31,021 nt of DNA from contig JAQGKM010000047.1 in NCBI GenBank assembly GCA_028290125.1, positions 1 through 31,021 of the forward strand, written 5' to 3'. Position 1 is the first letter of the stretch, and the number at the start of each line of letters is the position of its first letter. The translations under genes and the position numbers were made by a program. The notes beneath the pieces are model-generated. The model had not been told where the DNA came from. It ran no database searches and was given only the letters and a program-made list of their open reading frames with translations. This DNA comes from Hyphomicrobiales bacterium. Lineage in GTDB: Bacteria > Pseudomonadota > Alphaproteobacteria > Rhizobiales > Beijerinckiaceae. Shown piece by piece: positions 15,511-23,708 of the stretch.

Positions 15511-15535
15511 GGAACATTGGTCGCAGCGCGACGTG
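15511..15535 (+). promoter_or_regulatory. Possible EcfG-type promoter for the DUF2171 gene (one mismatch)
   Basis: GGAAC (15511-15515), N16, CGTG (15532-15535) matches eight of nine consensus bases, 57 bases before ATG 15592. An alternative GGAAC (15535-15539)-N17-CGAT (15557-15560) overlaps it, also with one mismatch. Position and orientation fit, but the last, usually important base of the -10 box is wrong in the first candidate. Confidence 0.35.
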
Positions 15536-15591
15536 GAACCAGTCGAGCTCGCGACGCGATTACGATGGCCAACAGGTTTTAGGAGAACGAC

Positions 15592-15846
15592 ATGAAAACC
15601 GAAGACATCAAGCCGCATATGGAAGTGATCGGCGCCGACGGCGTACACGTCGGCACCGTCGATCGCGTTGACGGCAAGCGCATCAAGCTGACCAAGGCCG
15701 ATTCCGGCCAGGGTGCGCACAAGGACCATCACCACTACGTCGAACTTGGCCTCGTGGCCGACGTCGACGGTGGAAAGGTCCGGCTCTCGGCCAACGCTGC
15801 GGTCGCGATCACGCTCGAGGAAGAAGAGTCCGGCAAGTCGGTCTGA
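15592..15846 (+). CDS. DUF2171 domain-containing protein
   Basis: The 84-aa product fits the DUF2171 family: MKTEDIKPHMEVIGADG at the start, then HVGTVDRVDGKRIKLTK, an Asp/His-rich stretch (GAHKDHHHYVELGLV) and an acidic end. The fold is probably a small PRC-barrel-like beta domain. Members are common as small cytoplasmic stress-type proteins in Rhizobiales; no activity is established. AGGAGAACGAC precedes the start. It is monocistronic: a possible EcfG-type promoter lies upstream and a strong terminator follows 15 bases after the stop. Confidence 0.9.
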   Translation: MKTEDIKPHMEVIGADGVHVGTVDRVDGKRIKLTKADSGQGAHKDHHHYVELGLVADVDGGKVRLSANAAVAITLEEEESGKSV

Positions 15847-15860
15847 CGCTGCTGCCTGAA

Positions 15861-15896
15861 GGCGAGCGGTCCAGCTGGGCCGCTCGCCTTTCTTTT
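15861..15896 (+). terminator. Rho-independent terminator after the DUF2171 gene
   Basis: A perfect 9-bp stem, GGCGAGCGG (15861-15869) with CCGCTCGCC (15880-15888), has a 10-base loop and is followed by TTTCTTTT. Confidence 0.9.
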
Positions 15897-15918
15897 CGAG
15901 GTTCTTATTGTTCCCCCA

Positions 15919-15937
15919 TTGGGATTTTGATTCCCAA
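15919..15937. promoter_or_regulatory. Inverted repeat upstream of the ABM-like gene
   Basis: TTGGGA (15919-15924) and TCCCAA (15932-15937) are separated by TTTTGAT, 63 bases before the start of the ABM-like gene and after the preceding terminator. The surrounding bases are unusually AT-rich for this genome. It is a candidate operator and does not correspond to a known box. Confidence 0.3.
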
Positions 15938-15999
15938 ACCCCCGTGATTATCCGATCGCACGCGATACCCTAGGTTCTCGTCGGAGCCGGAGGATCGCC

Positions 16000-16329
16000 A
16001 TGACTGCCATTATCGACAGTGCCGAGGACATCTTCACGCTCGTCAACACGTTCCACACGACGAGAGAGCGGCAGGGCGCCATAGCCGCGTCGCTCAGCGA
16101 ATTCACCGAATGGGTGGCGCGCAATCTCCCGGGCTTCATCGGCGCATCCGTGCATGTCAGCCTCACAGGCGATCGCGTCCTGAATTACGTTCAGTGGCGC
16201 AGCTCCGAAGACCTCCAGGCCATGTTGGCCCGAGCTGACGCCAAGGCCCACATGGACGAGGTGGCTGCCCTCGCGGACCGCATCGATCCCGTGCCTTATC
16301 GCGTCGCGTTCGTCGGGTCCTGGCGATGA
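16000..16329 (+). CDS. ABM-like (antibiotic biosynthesis monooxygenase fold) protein
   Basis: The 109-aa protein has the ferredoxin-like alpha/beta barrel pattern of the ABM family. A first strand (FTLVNTFHTT) is followed by a helix with QGAIAASLSEFTEWVARNLPGF, a strand pair (GASVHVSLTGDRVLNYVQW) and a helix with AMLARADAKAHMDEV. The motifs P-G-F-x-x-A/S and N-Y-x-x-W are typical. Family members include quinone-forming monooxygenases, haem-degrading enzymes and many without known activity; nothing here selects among these. GGAGG lies seven bases before ATG 16000. It is read alone, with a GST gene 121 bases downstream. Confidence 0.85.
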   Translation: MTAIIDSAEDIFTLVNTFHTTRERQGAIAASLSEFTEWVARNLPGFIGASVHVSLTGDRVLNYVQWRSSEDLQAMLARADAKAHMDEVAALADRIDPVPYRVAFVGSWR

Positions 16330-16450
16330 GCCGGGTTCTGGTCGCAGCTCTCGGGACTGACGCGCGTGTCATCAAGCCGGCGCGGCGGCGCTCGCAATGA
16401 ATTTCCATCTTCACATCTATTGCAATTCGCTCCTGACAACGGACCCTTGA

Positions 16451-17089
16451 ATGAAACTTTTCACGATACCGGGCACCTGCGCCCTGTCGGTGCATATCGT
16501 GCTGGAATGGATCGGCACGCCCTACGAGCTCGACGTCATGGCTCGTGGCGACAACACTTCGGCCGCCTACCTTGCAATCAACCCCAGTGGCCAGGTGCCG
16601 GCGCTGGGGCTCGAGGATGGCAAGGTGCTGACGGAGGCGGCTGCGATCCTGACCTATCTGGCGGATCTCTATCCCGAGGCTGACTTGGCCAATGGAAGCA
16701 GCGACTCCTACGCGCGCTATGAGCTCATCCAGCTGCTCAGCATTCTGACCGGGGAAGTGCACGTTGCGTTCAAACCCTTCTTCGCTCCGCAACGATTCCT
16801 CGGCGATGAAGCGCAGTTTCTGCATCTGAAGGACCAGGCGTTCGAAACGCTCAAACCGCTTCTCGCGCGTCTCGACGAGCGTCTCGGCGCTGCGCGCTGG
16901 ATCCTGAACGACCGGCGATCCGTCGCTGACGCCTATCTCTATGTCCTGCTGCGATGGGTCGACTATGCGCCCTACGGCATCAAGGCGTTTCCAGATCTGG
17001 CCCGCTTTCGACTCCTCATGGAAGACGACCCGGCGGTTCAAGCAGCACTCCGGGCGCAAGGAATGAATCCAGTGGGAGCAGGGGCATGA
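16451..17089 (+). CDS. Glutathione S-transferase, beta-class-like
   Basis: The 212-aa protein has the beta-class N-terminus MKLFTIPGTCALSVHIVLEW with Cys10 in the position of the bacterial beta-class catalytic cysteine. It also has the cis-proline Pro50 (SGQVPALGL) and Glu62 (VLTEAAAI) for glutathione binding. The C-terminal helical domain shows DRRSVADAYLYVLLRW, the usual N-capping-box/hydrophobic-staple segment. It probably detoxifies electrophiles or handles oxidised thiols. Its stop overlaps the start of the TMEM175-like gene (ATGA, 17086-17089), so the two are coupled. Confidence 0.93.
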   Translation: MKLFTIPGTCALSVHIVLEWIGTPYELDVMARGDNTSAAYLAINPSGQVPALGLEDGKVLTEAAAILTYLADLYPEADLANGSSDSYARYELIQLLSILTGEVHVAFKPFFAPQRFLGDEAQFLHLKDQAFETLKPLLARLDERLGAARWILNDRRSVADAYLYVLLRWVDYAPYGIKAFPDLARFRLLMEDDPAVQAALRAQGMNPVGAGA

Positions 17090-17706
17090 GCGAGACCGTT
17101 CACGAAAACAAGGGCATGCAAGCGGATCGCCTGGCGGCCTACAGCGACGGCGTGATCGCCATCATCGTCACCATCATGGTGTTGGAGCTTCACGCCCCGA
17201 CGTCTGCCGATCCGAACCTTCTCCTGCACCTCGGGCCGACGGCGAGCGCCTACGCGCTCAGCTTCCTGCTGGTCTCGATCTACTGGGTGAACCACCATCA
17301 TCTGCTCCATTCCAACCGACGGATTGGATCGGACGTTCTCTGGTTCAATATCCTCTGGTTATTCTGTCTGTCGTTGTTCCCGTTTGCGACAGCCTATGTG
17401 AGCGGCACACGCGGTGCGCCAATCGCCATCGCGATCTACGCCTGCCTGGGCACGGCGACGGGTCTTGCGTTCTTCCTGCTGGGCAACAGCATCAGCAGGC
17501 GTAACGCCGACGTTGCGATCGTCAGCAAGATTGCAGTTTCGCGACAGCGCAAGAACATCGCCGCGCTCGCATTCAACATCCTGGCCGTACCGCTGGCGTT
17601 CGTGTCGGTGCCCGTGGCCCTTTTGTGTCTGGCAGTGCCGGCAATCGCCTATTTCCTGCCGGATCGACGCGTTGAAAGTCATGCGCCACCACTCGATCGA
17701 CGTTGA
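17086..17706 (+). CDS. TMEM175-like (DUF1211) membrane protein, possible potassium channel
   Basis: The 206-aa product has about six membrane spans. Its first helix contains RLAAYSDGVIAIIVTIMVLEL, the family signature RxxxFSDGVxAI with Tyr in place of Phe. The next span carries VSIYWVNHHHLLH, also typical. Bacterial TMEM175 proteins of this length form tetrameric K+-selective channels, so a channel role is inferred from family membership. ATG 17086 overlaps the GST stop, implying coupled expression. Pairing with a GST hints at ion control under electrophile stress, reminiscent of the glutathione-gated Kef system but unrelated in sequence; this link is speculation. Confidence 0.88.
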   Translation: MSETVHENKGMQADRLAAYSDGVIAIIVTIMVLELHAPTSADPNLLLHLGPTASAYALSFLLVSIYWVNHHHLLHSNRRIGSDVLWFNILWLFCLSLFPFATAYVSGTRGAPIAIAIYACLGTATGLAFFLLGNSISRRNADVAIVSKIAVSRQRKNIAALAFNILAVPLAFVSVPVALLCLAVPAIAYFLPDRRVESHAPPLDRR

Positions 17707-17739
17707 TCGGGCGAGGTGGACGCGGAAATTTGAGGAGAC

Positions 17740-17816
17740 TGGCGCACCCGCCCCGATTCGAACGGGGGACCTTTGCCTTCGGAGGGCAACGCTCTATCCA
17801 GCTGAGCTACGGGTGC
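17740..17816 (-). tRNA. tRNA-Arg (anticodon CCG)
   Basis: The minus strand folds into a full cloverleaf. The acceptor stem GCACCCG pairs with CGGGTGC, the D arm is GCTC/GAGC, and the anticodon stem TTGCC/GGCAA encloses loop CTCCGAA, anticodon CCG, reading CGG. The T arm CCCCG/CGGGG encloses TTCGAAT. The 3' CCA is encoded (TGG at 17740-17742). A GC-rich hairpin (GCGGGC, CGAA, GCCCGC; 17820-17835) lies immediately upstream of the tRNA's 5' end and may end transcription from the lipocalin-like gene. Confidence 0.97.
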
Positions 17817-17882
17817 AGAGCGGGCCGAAGCCCGCGTGCGCTTTTGTAGCTGATCTGCCGCAGGGCTGCAATCGGGGAGGCC

Positions 17883-18374
17883 TTACCTTGCACGCATCCA
17901 TGTCAACGTGATCGGAGGGCTGCCGGCAGGCGCCGGGTTGAGCGTCTTGAGCTCTCCCTCCGAGAGGATGAATTCGCGCTGGGCAGTCGTGCCTTCCACA
18001 TTCGGCCAGGAACTGCCTTCGTAGGTGAAAGCGATCACCTTCCTGGCTGCATCGACCTTGTAGGTGCCGAAGTAGCTCAGCGTCTGTTCCGCGGCCCGCT
18101 TGTGATCTTCCGATGAACCGCCGAGGCGACCGGGAGCTGCGTATTTGGGGCGGTCCGCGCGCATCTGGTGCTGCGAGAAGAAGCCGTTTCCATCCAGGAT
18201 GAGCAAGCCCTTGGGTGCAGGGCCCCAGAGTTTATCGTCTTCGCCGGTGTTCGTGTCGGTGATCGATTTCAGCCGCCACGTTCCTGTCAGCTCGGACGTT
18301 TGCGCAAGAAGTTGAGAGCTGATCACCGTGAGGGTAGCGAGGCTTGCGAGACAGCGCGCTGCGAGCGGGTGCAT
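17883..18374 (-). CDS. Secreted lipocalin-like protein
   Basis: The 163-aa product has a signal peptide (MHPLAARCLASLATLTVISSQLLAQ) and the lipocalin-like opening LTGTWRLKSITDTNTGED. A beta-rich body follows, with GLLILDGNGFFSQHQMRADRPK and LSYFGTYKVDAARKVIAF. It resembles the lipocalin-like domain family found in many proteobacterial exported proteins. The ligand is unknown. ATG 18374 is chosen because GGAGG lies six bases upstream; the ATG at 18380 would abut that same GGAGG. Confidence 0.82.
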   Translation of the reverse strand: MHPLAARCLASLATLTVISSQLLAQTSELTGTWRLKSITDTNTGEDDKLWGPAPKGLLILDGNGFFSQHQMRADRPKYAAPGRLGGSSEDHKRAAEQTLSYFGTYKVDAARKVIAFTYEGSSWPNVEGTTAQREFILSEGELKTLNPAPAGSPPITLTWMRAR

Positions 18375-18715
18375 GTGCATCCTCCCTTGGTCAGGCTCCG
18401 GGATGTTGCACTGACAAAATAGCGTGCCCGATTGTTGCCGTCGATACCAAACTGCAAGTCTGGCGCGGCCCGTGTTGAGCGACTCAGCCGACGAGAGCCG
18501 CGCAGACGATGTGCATGTCCCTGATCGCACGGACTTGTTCCAGCGATCGGATCAGCCCCAATCGGGCGCAGGAGCGAAGACGGACGCGGCGTCGAGATTT
18601 CATGCGAGCTCCTTACCGGACCGGTTTGACACGCGGCTGATCCGCATCGGATAGGGCCGAAACGGTTAACGGATCATGAATACGAAACCGCACCATGCCG
18701 ACCGGCCGCTCGCAT
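18375..18715. other. 341-base stretch without a confirmed gene
   Basis: The stretch separates the lipocalin-like and glycogen synthase genes, both read leftward. It must hold the lipocalin promoter; I see no convincing -35/-10 pair. It contains one 39-codon frame with a good ribosome binding site (18484-18603) and a short hairpin, ATCCG/CGGAT (18640-18652), that lacks a T-run. No RNA gene or repeat is evident. Confidence 0.5.
18484..18603 (-). CDS. Possible 39-aa basic peptide
   Basis: ATG 18603 is preceded by AAGGAG at the right spacing and opens a 39-codon frame ending at TGA 18484-18486. The first half is very basic (MKSRRRVRLRSCARLGLIR); the second half is a short amphipathic or hydrophobic helix (DMHIVCAALVG). 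The strong ribosome binding site is the main support. Such small arginine-rich frames also arise by chance in GC-rich DNA. Confidence 0.3.
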   Translation of the reverse strand: MKSRRRVRLRSCARLGLIRSLEQVRAIRDMHIVCAALVG

Positions 18716-20206
18716 TCAGCCGTTGCCGACCGCTCTCGCGTAGACGGACTCGTAATTCTCGCAGGCGTCCCGCCAGCCAGCCGCGCGTTGCATCGCCACC
18801 GTGCGCATTCTGTTCAAACGGGCTTTGGATCCGAAGATCCCGAAAGCTCTCACCAATGCGCCCTGGAAGGCAGCCGAAGATGGCGTCTTGAACAGCAGGC
18901 CGTTGATCCCGTCCTGTATCGAGTCGGCAAGTCCGCCGACGCGATGAGCGATCGGCAGCGACCCGAATTTCTGAGCATACATCTGGCTGAGGCCGCACGG
19001 CTCGAAACGCGACGGCATCAAAAGGAAGTCGCTTCCCGCATAGACATTCTTGGCTTCGCATTCGTCGAAGCCGATATGCGCCGCGACCTGCCCCGGATGC
19101 CGATCGACCAGCTCCCGGACTTCATGCTCCAGATGTCTTTCGCCCGTTCCGGTGATGATCAGCTGACCGCCGGCGGCGACGATCTCGTCCGCGGCTTCGA
19201 CGACCAGATCGATGCCCTTCTGCTGAACCAGCCGCGACACGACGGCGAACAGGGGACCGCGCGAGACAGCAAGCCGAAAGTGCTTGCGGAGCGCGATCGC
19301 ATTCTGTCGTTTGCCTGCCCAGTCGCCGCTCGCAAAGTTGCGAACCAGACTCGGCTCGAACCGCGGATCCCAGACTTCATCGATCCCGTTCAGGATGCCT
19401 GTGAGCCGCCCCTCTGCGGCACGTGTCCGCAAGAGGCCATCGAGGCCGCAGCCGGATGTCGGAGACACGATCTCGCGGGCATAGGTCTCGCTCACCGTCG
19501 TCACATGCGAGGAGTAGAAGATGCCGGCCTTGAGAAACGACAGCTGATCGAAGAACTCGACGCCGTTGACGTTGAACGCCTCTCCGGGGATGCCAAGGCG
19601 CCCGAGAGCCGATGCGGGGAACAGGCCCTGGTAGGCGAGATTGTGAATCGTGAAAACGGTCGGGATCCTGACATTGCGCCAGGCCATGTACGCTGGCGCG
19701 AGGGCCGTCGGCCAATCGTTTGCGTGAACGAGCTGCGGACGCCAGTTCGGATCTCCAGCTCCTGACGCCATCTCGGCTGCGGCGAGGCTCAAGCAGCCGA
19801 AGCGGACATCGTTGTCCGACCAGTCCTGACCATGGATGTCGAGATAAGGGCTGCCGTCCCGCTCAAACAGCTGTCGTTGCACGACCACGTAAATCGGCAT
19901 GCCGTCTTCAGTGTCGAATCTCGCCAGATCGCAGCCGGGAATATTTGCTGTTCCGGGTAGTTTCGCGACGATCTCAAGATCCTTCGCGCGCGCGAGAACC
20001 TGCGGGTAGCCGGGGATCAGCACGCGGACGTCGTGACGCTTGCGAAGCGCCCTCGGCAGAACGGCGGAAACGTCGCCAAGTCCGCCTACCTTTACGAAGT
20101 CGGCGAGCTCGGAGGTCACGAACAGAATCCTGTGACCCGGACTTGCTTTACCTGCTGCAGCCGGTAACGAGAAAACGCTCATCCTGCCGTCCCCGCGACG
20201 CAGCAT
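18716..20206 (-). CDS. glgA: Glycogen synthase (ADP-glucose type)
   Basis: GlgA adds glucose from ADP-glucose to the growing alpha-1,4-glucan. The protein is 496 aa, a normal length for this GT5 enzyme. The ADP-glucose binding motif KVGGLGDV is at residues 39-46. HANDWPTALAP and FTIHNLAYQGLFP occur in the N-terminal Rossmann domain. The C-terminal domain has VSRLVQQKGIDL and the catalytic-loop motif SRFEPCGLSQMYA. It starts at ATG 20206, or at ATG 20182; neither has a strong ribosome binding site, and both give a short extension before the usual start (HRILFVTSE). No glgB, glgC, glgP or glgX is nearby, so it stands apart from the usual glycogen operon. Confidence 0.95.
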   Translation of the reverse strand: MLRRGDGRMSVFSLPAAAGKASPGHRILFVTSELADFVKVGGLGDVSAVLPRALRKRHDVRVLIPGYPQVLARAKDLEIVAKLPGTANIPGCDLARFDTEDGMPIYVVVQRQLFERDGSPYLDIHGQDWSDNDVRFGCLSLAAAEMASGAGDPNWRPQLVHANDWPTALAPAYMAWRNVRIPTVFTIHNLAYQGLFPASALGRLGIPGEAFNVNGVEFFDQLSFLKAGIFYSSHVTTVSETYAREIVSPTSGCGLDGLLRTRAAEGRLTGILNGIDEVWDPRFEPSLVRNFASGDWAGKRQNAIALRKHFRLAVSRGPLFAVVSRLVQQKGIDLVVEAADEIVAAGGQLIITGTGERHLEHEVRELVDRHPGQVAAHIGFDECEAKNVYAGSDFLLMPSRFEPCGLSQMYAQKFGSLPIAHRVGGLADSIQDGINGLLFKTPSSAAFQGALVRAFGIFGSKARLNRMRTVAMQRAAGWRDACENYESVYARAVGNG

Positions 20207-20340
20207 GGTTGCTGCTTATTGTGCATAGCAACATAAGCGTTAATAGAAAAAGCGTGGCCGTAGGGATGTGCGATTCTGAACGTACAAAGTAGCTCCGACA
20301 CGGCAAGAGACATCGTCCGCCGTCGCCCAAGCTTCGCCGT

Positions 20341-20859
20341 TTACCGGCGGGTCATGACGCCATCTCCCGACGCAGGCGAGAGAGCCGGGCCGGGACGATA
20401 GCTGCGCGTCGCGAGAACGCCGATGACGACGAACATCACCAGCGCCACAAGCTGTGCAACGAGGAACGGTGTCTCGGATTGCGTGGGCGCAAAACCATTG
20501 AGAAATGCGATCTTCTGGAACGCCTGCGCAACGCCGACGAAGACCAGCAGGTAAAGGCTTGCCACCATGCCGATCGCGAAGATCCAGCGCCAGGCGCCCG
20601 TCAGATGGAAGAGATAGAACGCCATCAGCACGAGCGCGAGAATGCCGAGCGCCAGCACGCCCGTGATCACCGCCGGCGTGACTCCGTTCAGCGGAAAGAG
20701 AAAGCCGGTCAGGCTCGTGAGGACGGCCGTCGCAAGGAAGAGGTGCGTGGCGCGTCGAAACGAACCGTTGCGAAACAGGCCAGTCACCGCGACGGCGCCG
20801 GCTGCGATCGCGATAAGGCTGATGAGTGTATGAAAGGTTGTGAGCGCGGAGAGGGACAT
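20341..20859 (-). CDS. Integral membrane protein of unknown function
   Basis: The 172-aa product has about five hydrophobic segments. These begin near TLISLIAIAAGAVAVTGLF, LFLATAVLTSLTGFLF, VITGVLALGILALVLMAFYLF, IFAIGMVASLYLLVFVGVAQAF and LVAQLVALVMFVVIGVLA. A conserved-looking FPLNGVTPA lies in the second loop. It could belong to one of the small multi-span DUF families; I cannot name it. GGAG lies nine bases before ATG 20859. It stands alone, 130 bases from the DUF3140 gene. Confidence 0.82.
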   Translation of the reverse strand: MSLSALTTFHTLISLIAIAAGAVAVTGLFRNGSFRRATHLFLATAVLTSLTGFLFPLNGVTPAVITGVLALGILALVLMAFYLFHLTGAWRWIFAIGMVASLYLLVFVGVAQAFQKIAFLNGFAPTQSETPFLVAQLVALVMFVVIGVLATRSYRPGPALSPASGDGVMTRR

Positions 20860-20989
20860 CTTGCAAACTCCACTTCGATCATCGAGGCGATCAGCGGGTC
20901 AAGAGCATTCCGGTCATGCGACGGCGCGACGGGCGCCGACACAAAAGCCTAATCAATCCGCGGAGGTCCTGCAATCGGCAGGGTCGCTG

Positions 20990-21346
20990 CTATCCCTTCA
21001 GCGGATCATGGCCCCAGTTCATCAGCGAATAGCGCCAGCGCGTGTCCGTCACGTCGCCCGAGGGCTTCTGCGCGAGGTGGCGATGGACGTAACCGACAAC
21101 CTTGCGCATGTGCGCGTAATCGTCGTCGGTGAGGTCGGCCTTTTTCGTCCGAAGGATCTCGACGATCCGCCGTCCTGAATGATGCCCGACCGATTCAGGG
21201 CCGCCGGCGTCTGACTTCGCCTGGCCGCCCGCCCAGCCGACCTCTTTCGAGTGTTCGCTCGTCAGCCAGCGTTCCAGCTCGGCCGGCGCCATGTTCACAG
21301 CCGTCCGGAAATCCGCATACGCGTCGTCGTGCGTCGTCTCGCTCAT
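20990..21346 (-). CDS. DUF3140 domain-containing protein
   Basis: The 118-aa product matches DUF3140: DAYADFRTAVNMAPAELERWL near the start, then SVGHHSGRRIVEILRTKKADLTDDDY and MRKVVGYVHRHLAQKP, ending RWRYSLMNWGHDP. Family members are small, soluble and helical, and are often labelled DNA-binding without evidence. The gene starts 28 bases after the stop of the molybdenum-subunit gene on the same strand, so it may be carried on the tail of that transcript. No separate promoter is visible. Confidence 0.85.
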   Translation of the reverse strand: MSETTHDDAYADFRTAVNMAPAELERWLTSEHSKEVGWAGGQAKSDAGGPESVGHHSGRRIVEILRTKKADLTDDDYAHMRKVVGYVHRHLAQKPSGDVTDTRWRYSLMNWGHDPLKG

Positions 21347-21374
21347 GCCACCACCGCTCTACGGAGTTTGTGCC

Positions 21375-23708
21375 TCACATCAGCTTGTCGAGCGTGATCG
21401 GCAGGTCGCGCACGCGCTTGCCTGTCGCGTTGTAGATCGCATTGGCGATCGCCGCGCCCGTGCCGGTGATGCCGATCTCGCCAATGCCACGTGCGCCCAT
21501 CGGCGCGTGCGGATCGGGGATGTCGGTCCACATCACCTCGATGTCGGGGACGTCCATGTGCACGGGCACGTGGTACTCCGCGAGGCTGGGGTTCATGATG
21601 CGGCCGTTGCGCTCGTCGAACTGCGTCTCCTCCATCAGCGCAAGGCCGAGGCCCATGATGATGCCGCCGCGAAACTGGCTGGTGGCGGTCTTCGGGTTGA
21701 GAATGCGTCCGCAATCGAAGGACCCGAGGAAGCGGCTGACGCGCGGCTCACCGGTGATCGTGTTGACGCGCACTTCGCAGAACATCGCGCCGTGGCTGTG
21801 CATCGACCAGTGCATCGTCTCGAGCGGATCGGGCGCATTGGCCTCGACCGTGATGCTCTCGCGCCGCGAGCGGCTGAGGATGGACGCGTAGGTCTCGTGC
21901 CGCCCGGGTTCTTCCAGATGGCTGAGGCCGGCGTCACGCCCGCCGACCTGGTCCGGGCTCAGGCCCGCAAGCGGCGAGTCGTTGCCGGCGATTTCGATCA
22001 ATCGCGCCACCAGCGCACGATGCGCCGCCGTCACGGACGCGCCGATCGAGGCCGTCTGTTGCGATCCGCCCGCCAGCACCACGCCCGGCATGGTGGAATC
22101 GCCATACAGGAAGGTGACGGCGTCGAGCGGCAGGCCGAGCCTGTCGGCCACCACCTGCGTGTGCGCCGTCGCGGTGCCCATGCCCATTTCATGCGCGGCG
22201 ATCTCCACCGTCGCGTGTCCGTCGGCGCTCAGCGTGATGCGCGCGGCCCCGCCGGGCATGCGATAATACGGATAGGTCGCGGTGGCGCATCCCACGCCGA
22301 CGAGCCATTCGCCATCGCGTGTCGCGCGTGGCGTCGGCTTGCGCCGGCTCCAGCCGAAGCGTTCGGCGCCGCTGCGCCACGCTTCCGCGAGATTGCGAGA
22401 CGAAAACGGCAGGCCCGACAGCGGATCCTTCTCGGGCTCGTTGCGCAATCGCAACTCGATCGGATCCATGCCGAGTTTTGCGGCCAGTTCGTCCATGGCG
22501 CATTCGAGGCCGAAGGTGCCGACGGATTCGCCGGGGGCGCGCATGAACGTGTTGCTGAGCATGTCTAGCTCGACCGTTTGCACGTCGAGCTTCATGGTCT
22601 CGCTGGCATAGGCGCTTCGGGCCGGCAGGATGAACGGCTCGGGCAGTGCGTTGCGCGCGGTCTTCGCCACCGTGCCTGTGTGAATGAGGGCCTTGAGCGC
22701 GCCCTCTGCATTGGCGCCGAGCGCCACGCGCTGCTCGGTGAGCGTGCGGCCGCCGACCATTCGGTAGACGCCTTCGCGCGACAATGTGAGGCGGACCGGG
22801 CGATTCACGAGTCGCGCCGCCGCAGCCGCGAGGATCTGGTGCTGCCAAAGACATTTGCCGCCGAAGCCGCCGCCCACGAAAGGCGAGGTCACGACAACGT
22901 TCTCTTCCGGCATGCCGAACATCTGCGCAATCGACCAGCTCGTGTGCGCGACAAGTTGCGAAGCGTCGTGCAGGCGAAGCTTGTCGCCGGTCCAGTTCGC
23001 CGTGACGGAATGCAGTTCGATGGCGTTGTGATTGTGGCGCGGTGTCGTGAAGTGTGAGTCGATCGTGACGGCGGATTCGCCGAAGGCGGCGTCGGCGTCG
23101 CCAATCTCGTCATGCAGCGCATGGCCCATGAACAGGCCTGTCTTCGAGCCACGTGCGCGCGCTTCGGCAAAATCGGTCAGCGCCGCCTCGGATTCGTAGC
23201 TCGCGTGCACGAGCGACTTGGCGTGGTCGGCCTGTTCCTGGCTGTGCGCGAGAACGACCGCGATGGGCTCGCCGTTCCAGCGGACCTTGTCGTCCTGCAT
23301 GACCGGCGCGTCGTCGCCGCCGGCAGCCTTGGGCGCGGACAGGAACGCCGGCGGCGACTTCATCCGCGGCGCGTTCTGATAGGTCATGACGGCGATGACG
23401 CCGGGCGCCGCTTCAGCCTGGCGCGTGTCGAGGCTCGCGATGCGGCCGCGCGCGATCGTGCTGTAGACGAGCGATGCGAACACGACGCCGTCGACCGGAA
23501 TTTCCGCCGCGAACGGAGCCGCGCCGGAGACTTTCAACGCGCCGTCGACGCGTGAGATCGGCTTGCCGACGTGCCCGTGCCGATGGGCGATCAGCGGGTC
23601 CGGAACGCCGCCCGGAATCCAGCTGTCGGGCGCGAGGGCGACGGCCGTCGAGACAACGTTCTCGACCAGTCCTTGCGCGAGTTGCTTCGCGTCATTGACG
23701 ATGCTCAT
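21375..23708 (-). CDS. paoC: Aldehyde oxidoreductase, molybdenum cofactor-binding subunit (PaoC/YagR type)
   Basis: This 777-aa subunit of the xanthine dehydrogenase family holds the molybdopterin-cytosine-dinucleotide cofactor and does the hydroxylation of the aldehyde. Landmarks are VGKPISRVDGALKVSGAAPFAAE at the start of the aldehyde oxidase hammerhead domain, TSPFVGGGFGGK, NTFMRAPGES, GGSQQTASIGASV and GARGIGEIG. The Glu of the last motif (744) is the expected catalytic base. The stop of the FAD subunit overlaps its start (ATGA), so production is coupled. It is slightly longer than E. coli PaoC (732 aa). No PaoD/XdhC cofactor-insertion gene is in the window, although the enzyme should need one. 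Confidence 0.93.
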   Translation of the reverse strand: MSIVNDAKQLAQGLVENVVSTAVALAPDSWIPGGVPDPLIAHRHGHVGKPISRVDGALKVSGAAPFAAEIPVDGVVFASLVYSTIARGRIASLDTRQAEAAPGVIAVMTYQNAPRMKSPPAFLSAPKAAGGDDAPVMQDDKVRWNGEPIAVVLAHSQEQADHAKSLVHASYESEAALTDFAEARARGSKTGLFMGHALHDEIGDADAAFGESAVTIDSHFTTPRHNHNAIELHSVTANWTGDKLRLHDASQLVAHTSWSIAQMFGMPEENVVVTSPFVGGGFGGKCLWQHQILAAAAARLVNRPVRLTLSREGVYRMVGGRTLTEQRVALGANAEGALKALIHTGTVAKTARNALPEPFILPARSAYASETMKLDVQTVELDMLSNTFMRAPGESVGTFGLECAMDELAAKLGMDPIELRLRNEPEKDPLSGLPFSSRNLAEAWRSGAERFGWSRRKPTPRATRDGEWLVGVGCATATYPYYRMPGGAARITLSADGHATVEIAAHEMGMGTATAHTQVVADRLGLPLDAVTFLYGDSTMPGVVLAGGSQQTASIGASVTAAHRALVARLIEIAGNDSPLAGLSPDQVGGRDAGLSHLEEPGRHETYASILSRSRRESITVEANAPDPLETMHWSMHSHGAMFCEVRVNTITGEPRVSRFLGSFDCGRILNPKTATSQFRGGIIMGLGLALMEETQFDERNGRIMNPSLAEYHVPVHMDVPDIEVMWTDIPDPHAPMGARGIGEIGITGTGAAIANAIYNATGKRVRDLPITLDKLM

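Noticed and set aside
17740..17816. tRNA-Arg as an integration site for a mobile element
   Set aside because: No integrase, no repeat of the tRNA 3' end and no change in base composition on either side.
21291..22568. 425-codon open frame on the plus strand
   Set aside because: Shadow of the molybdenum-subunit gene; same biased composition and no ribosome binding site.
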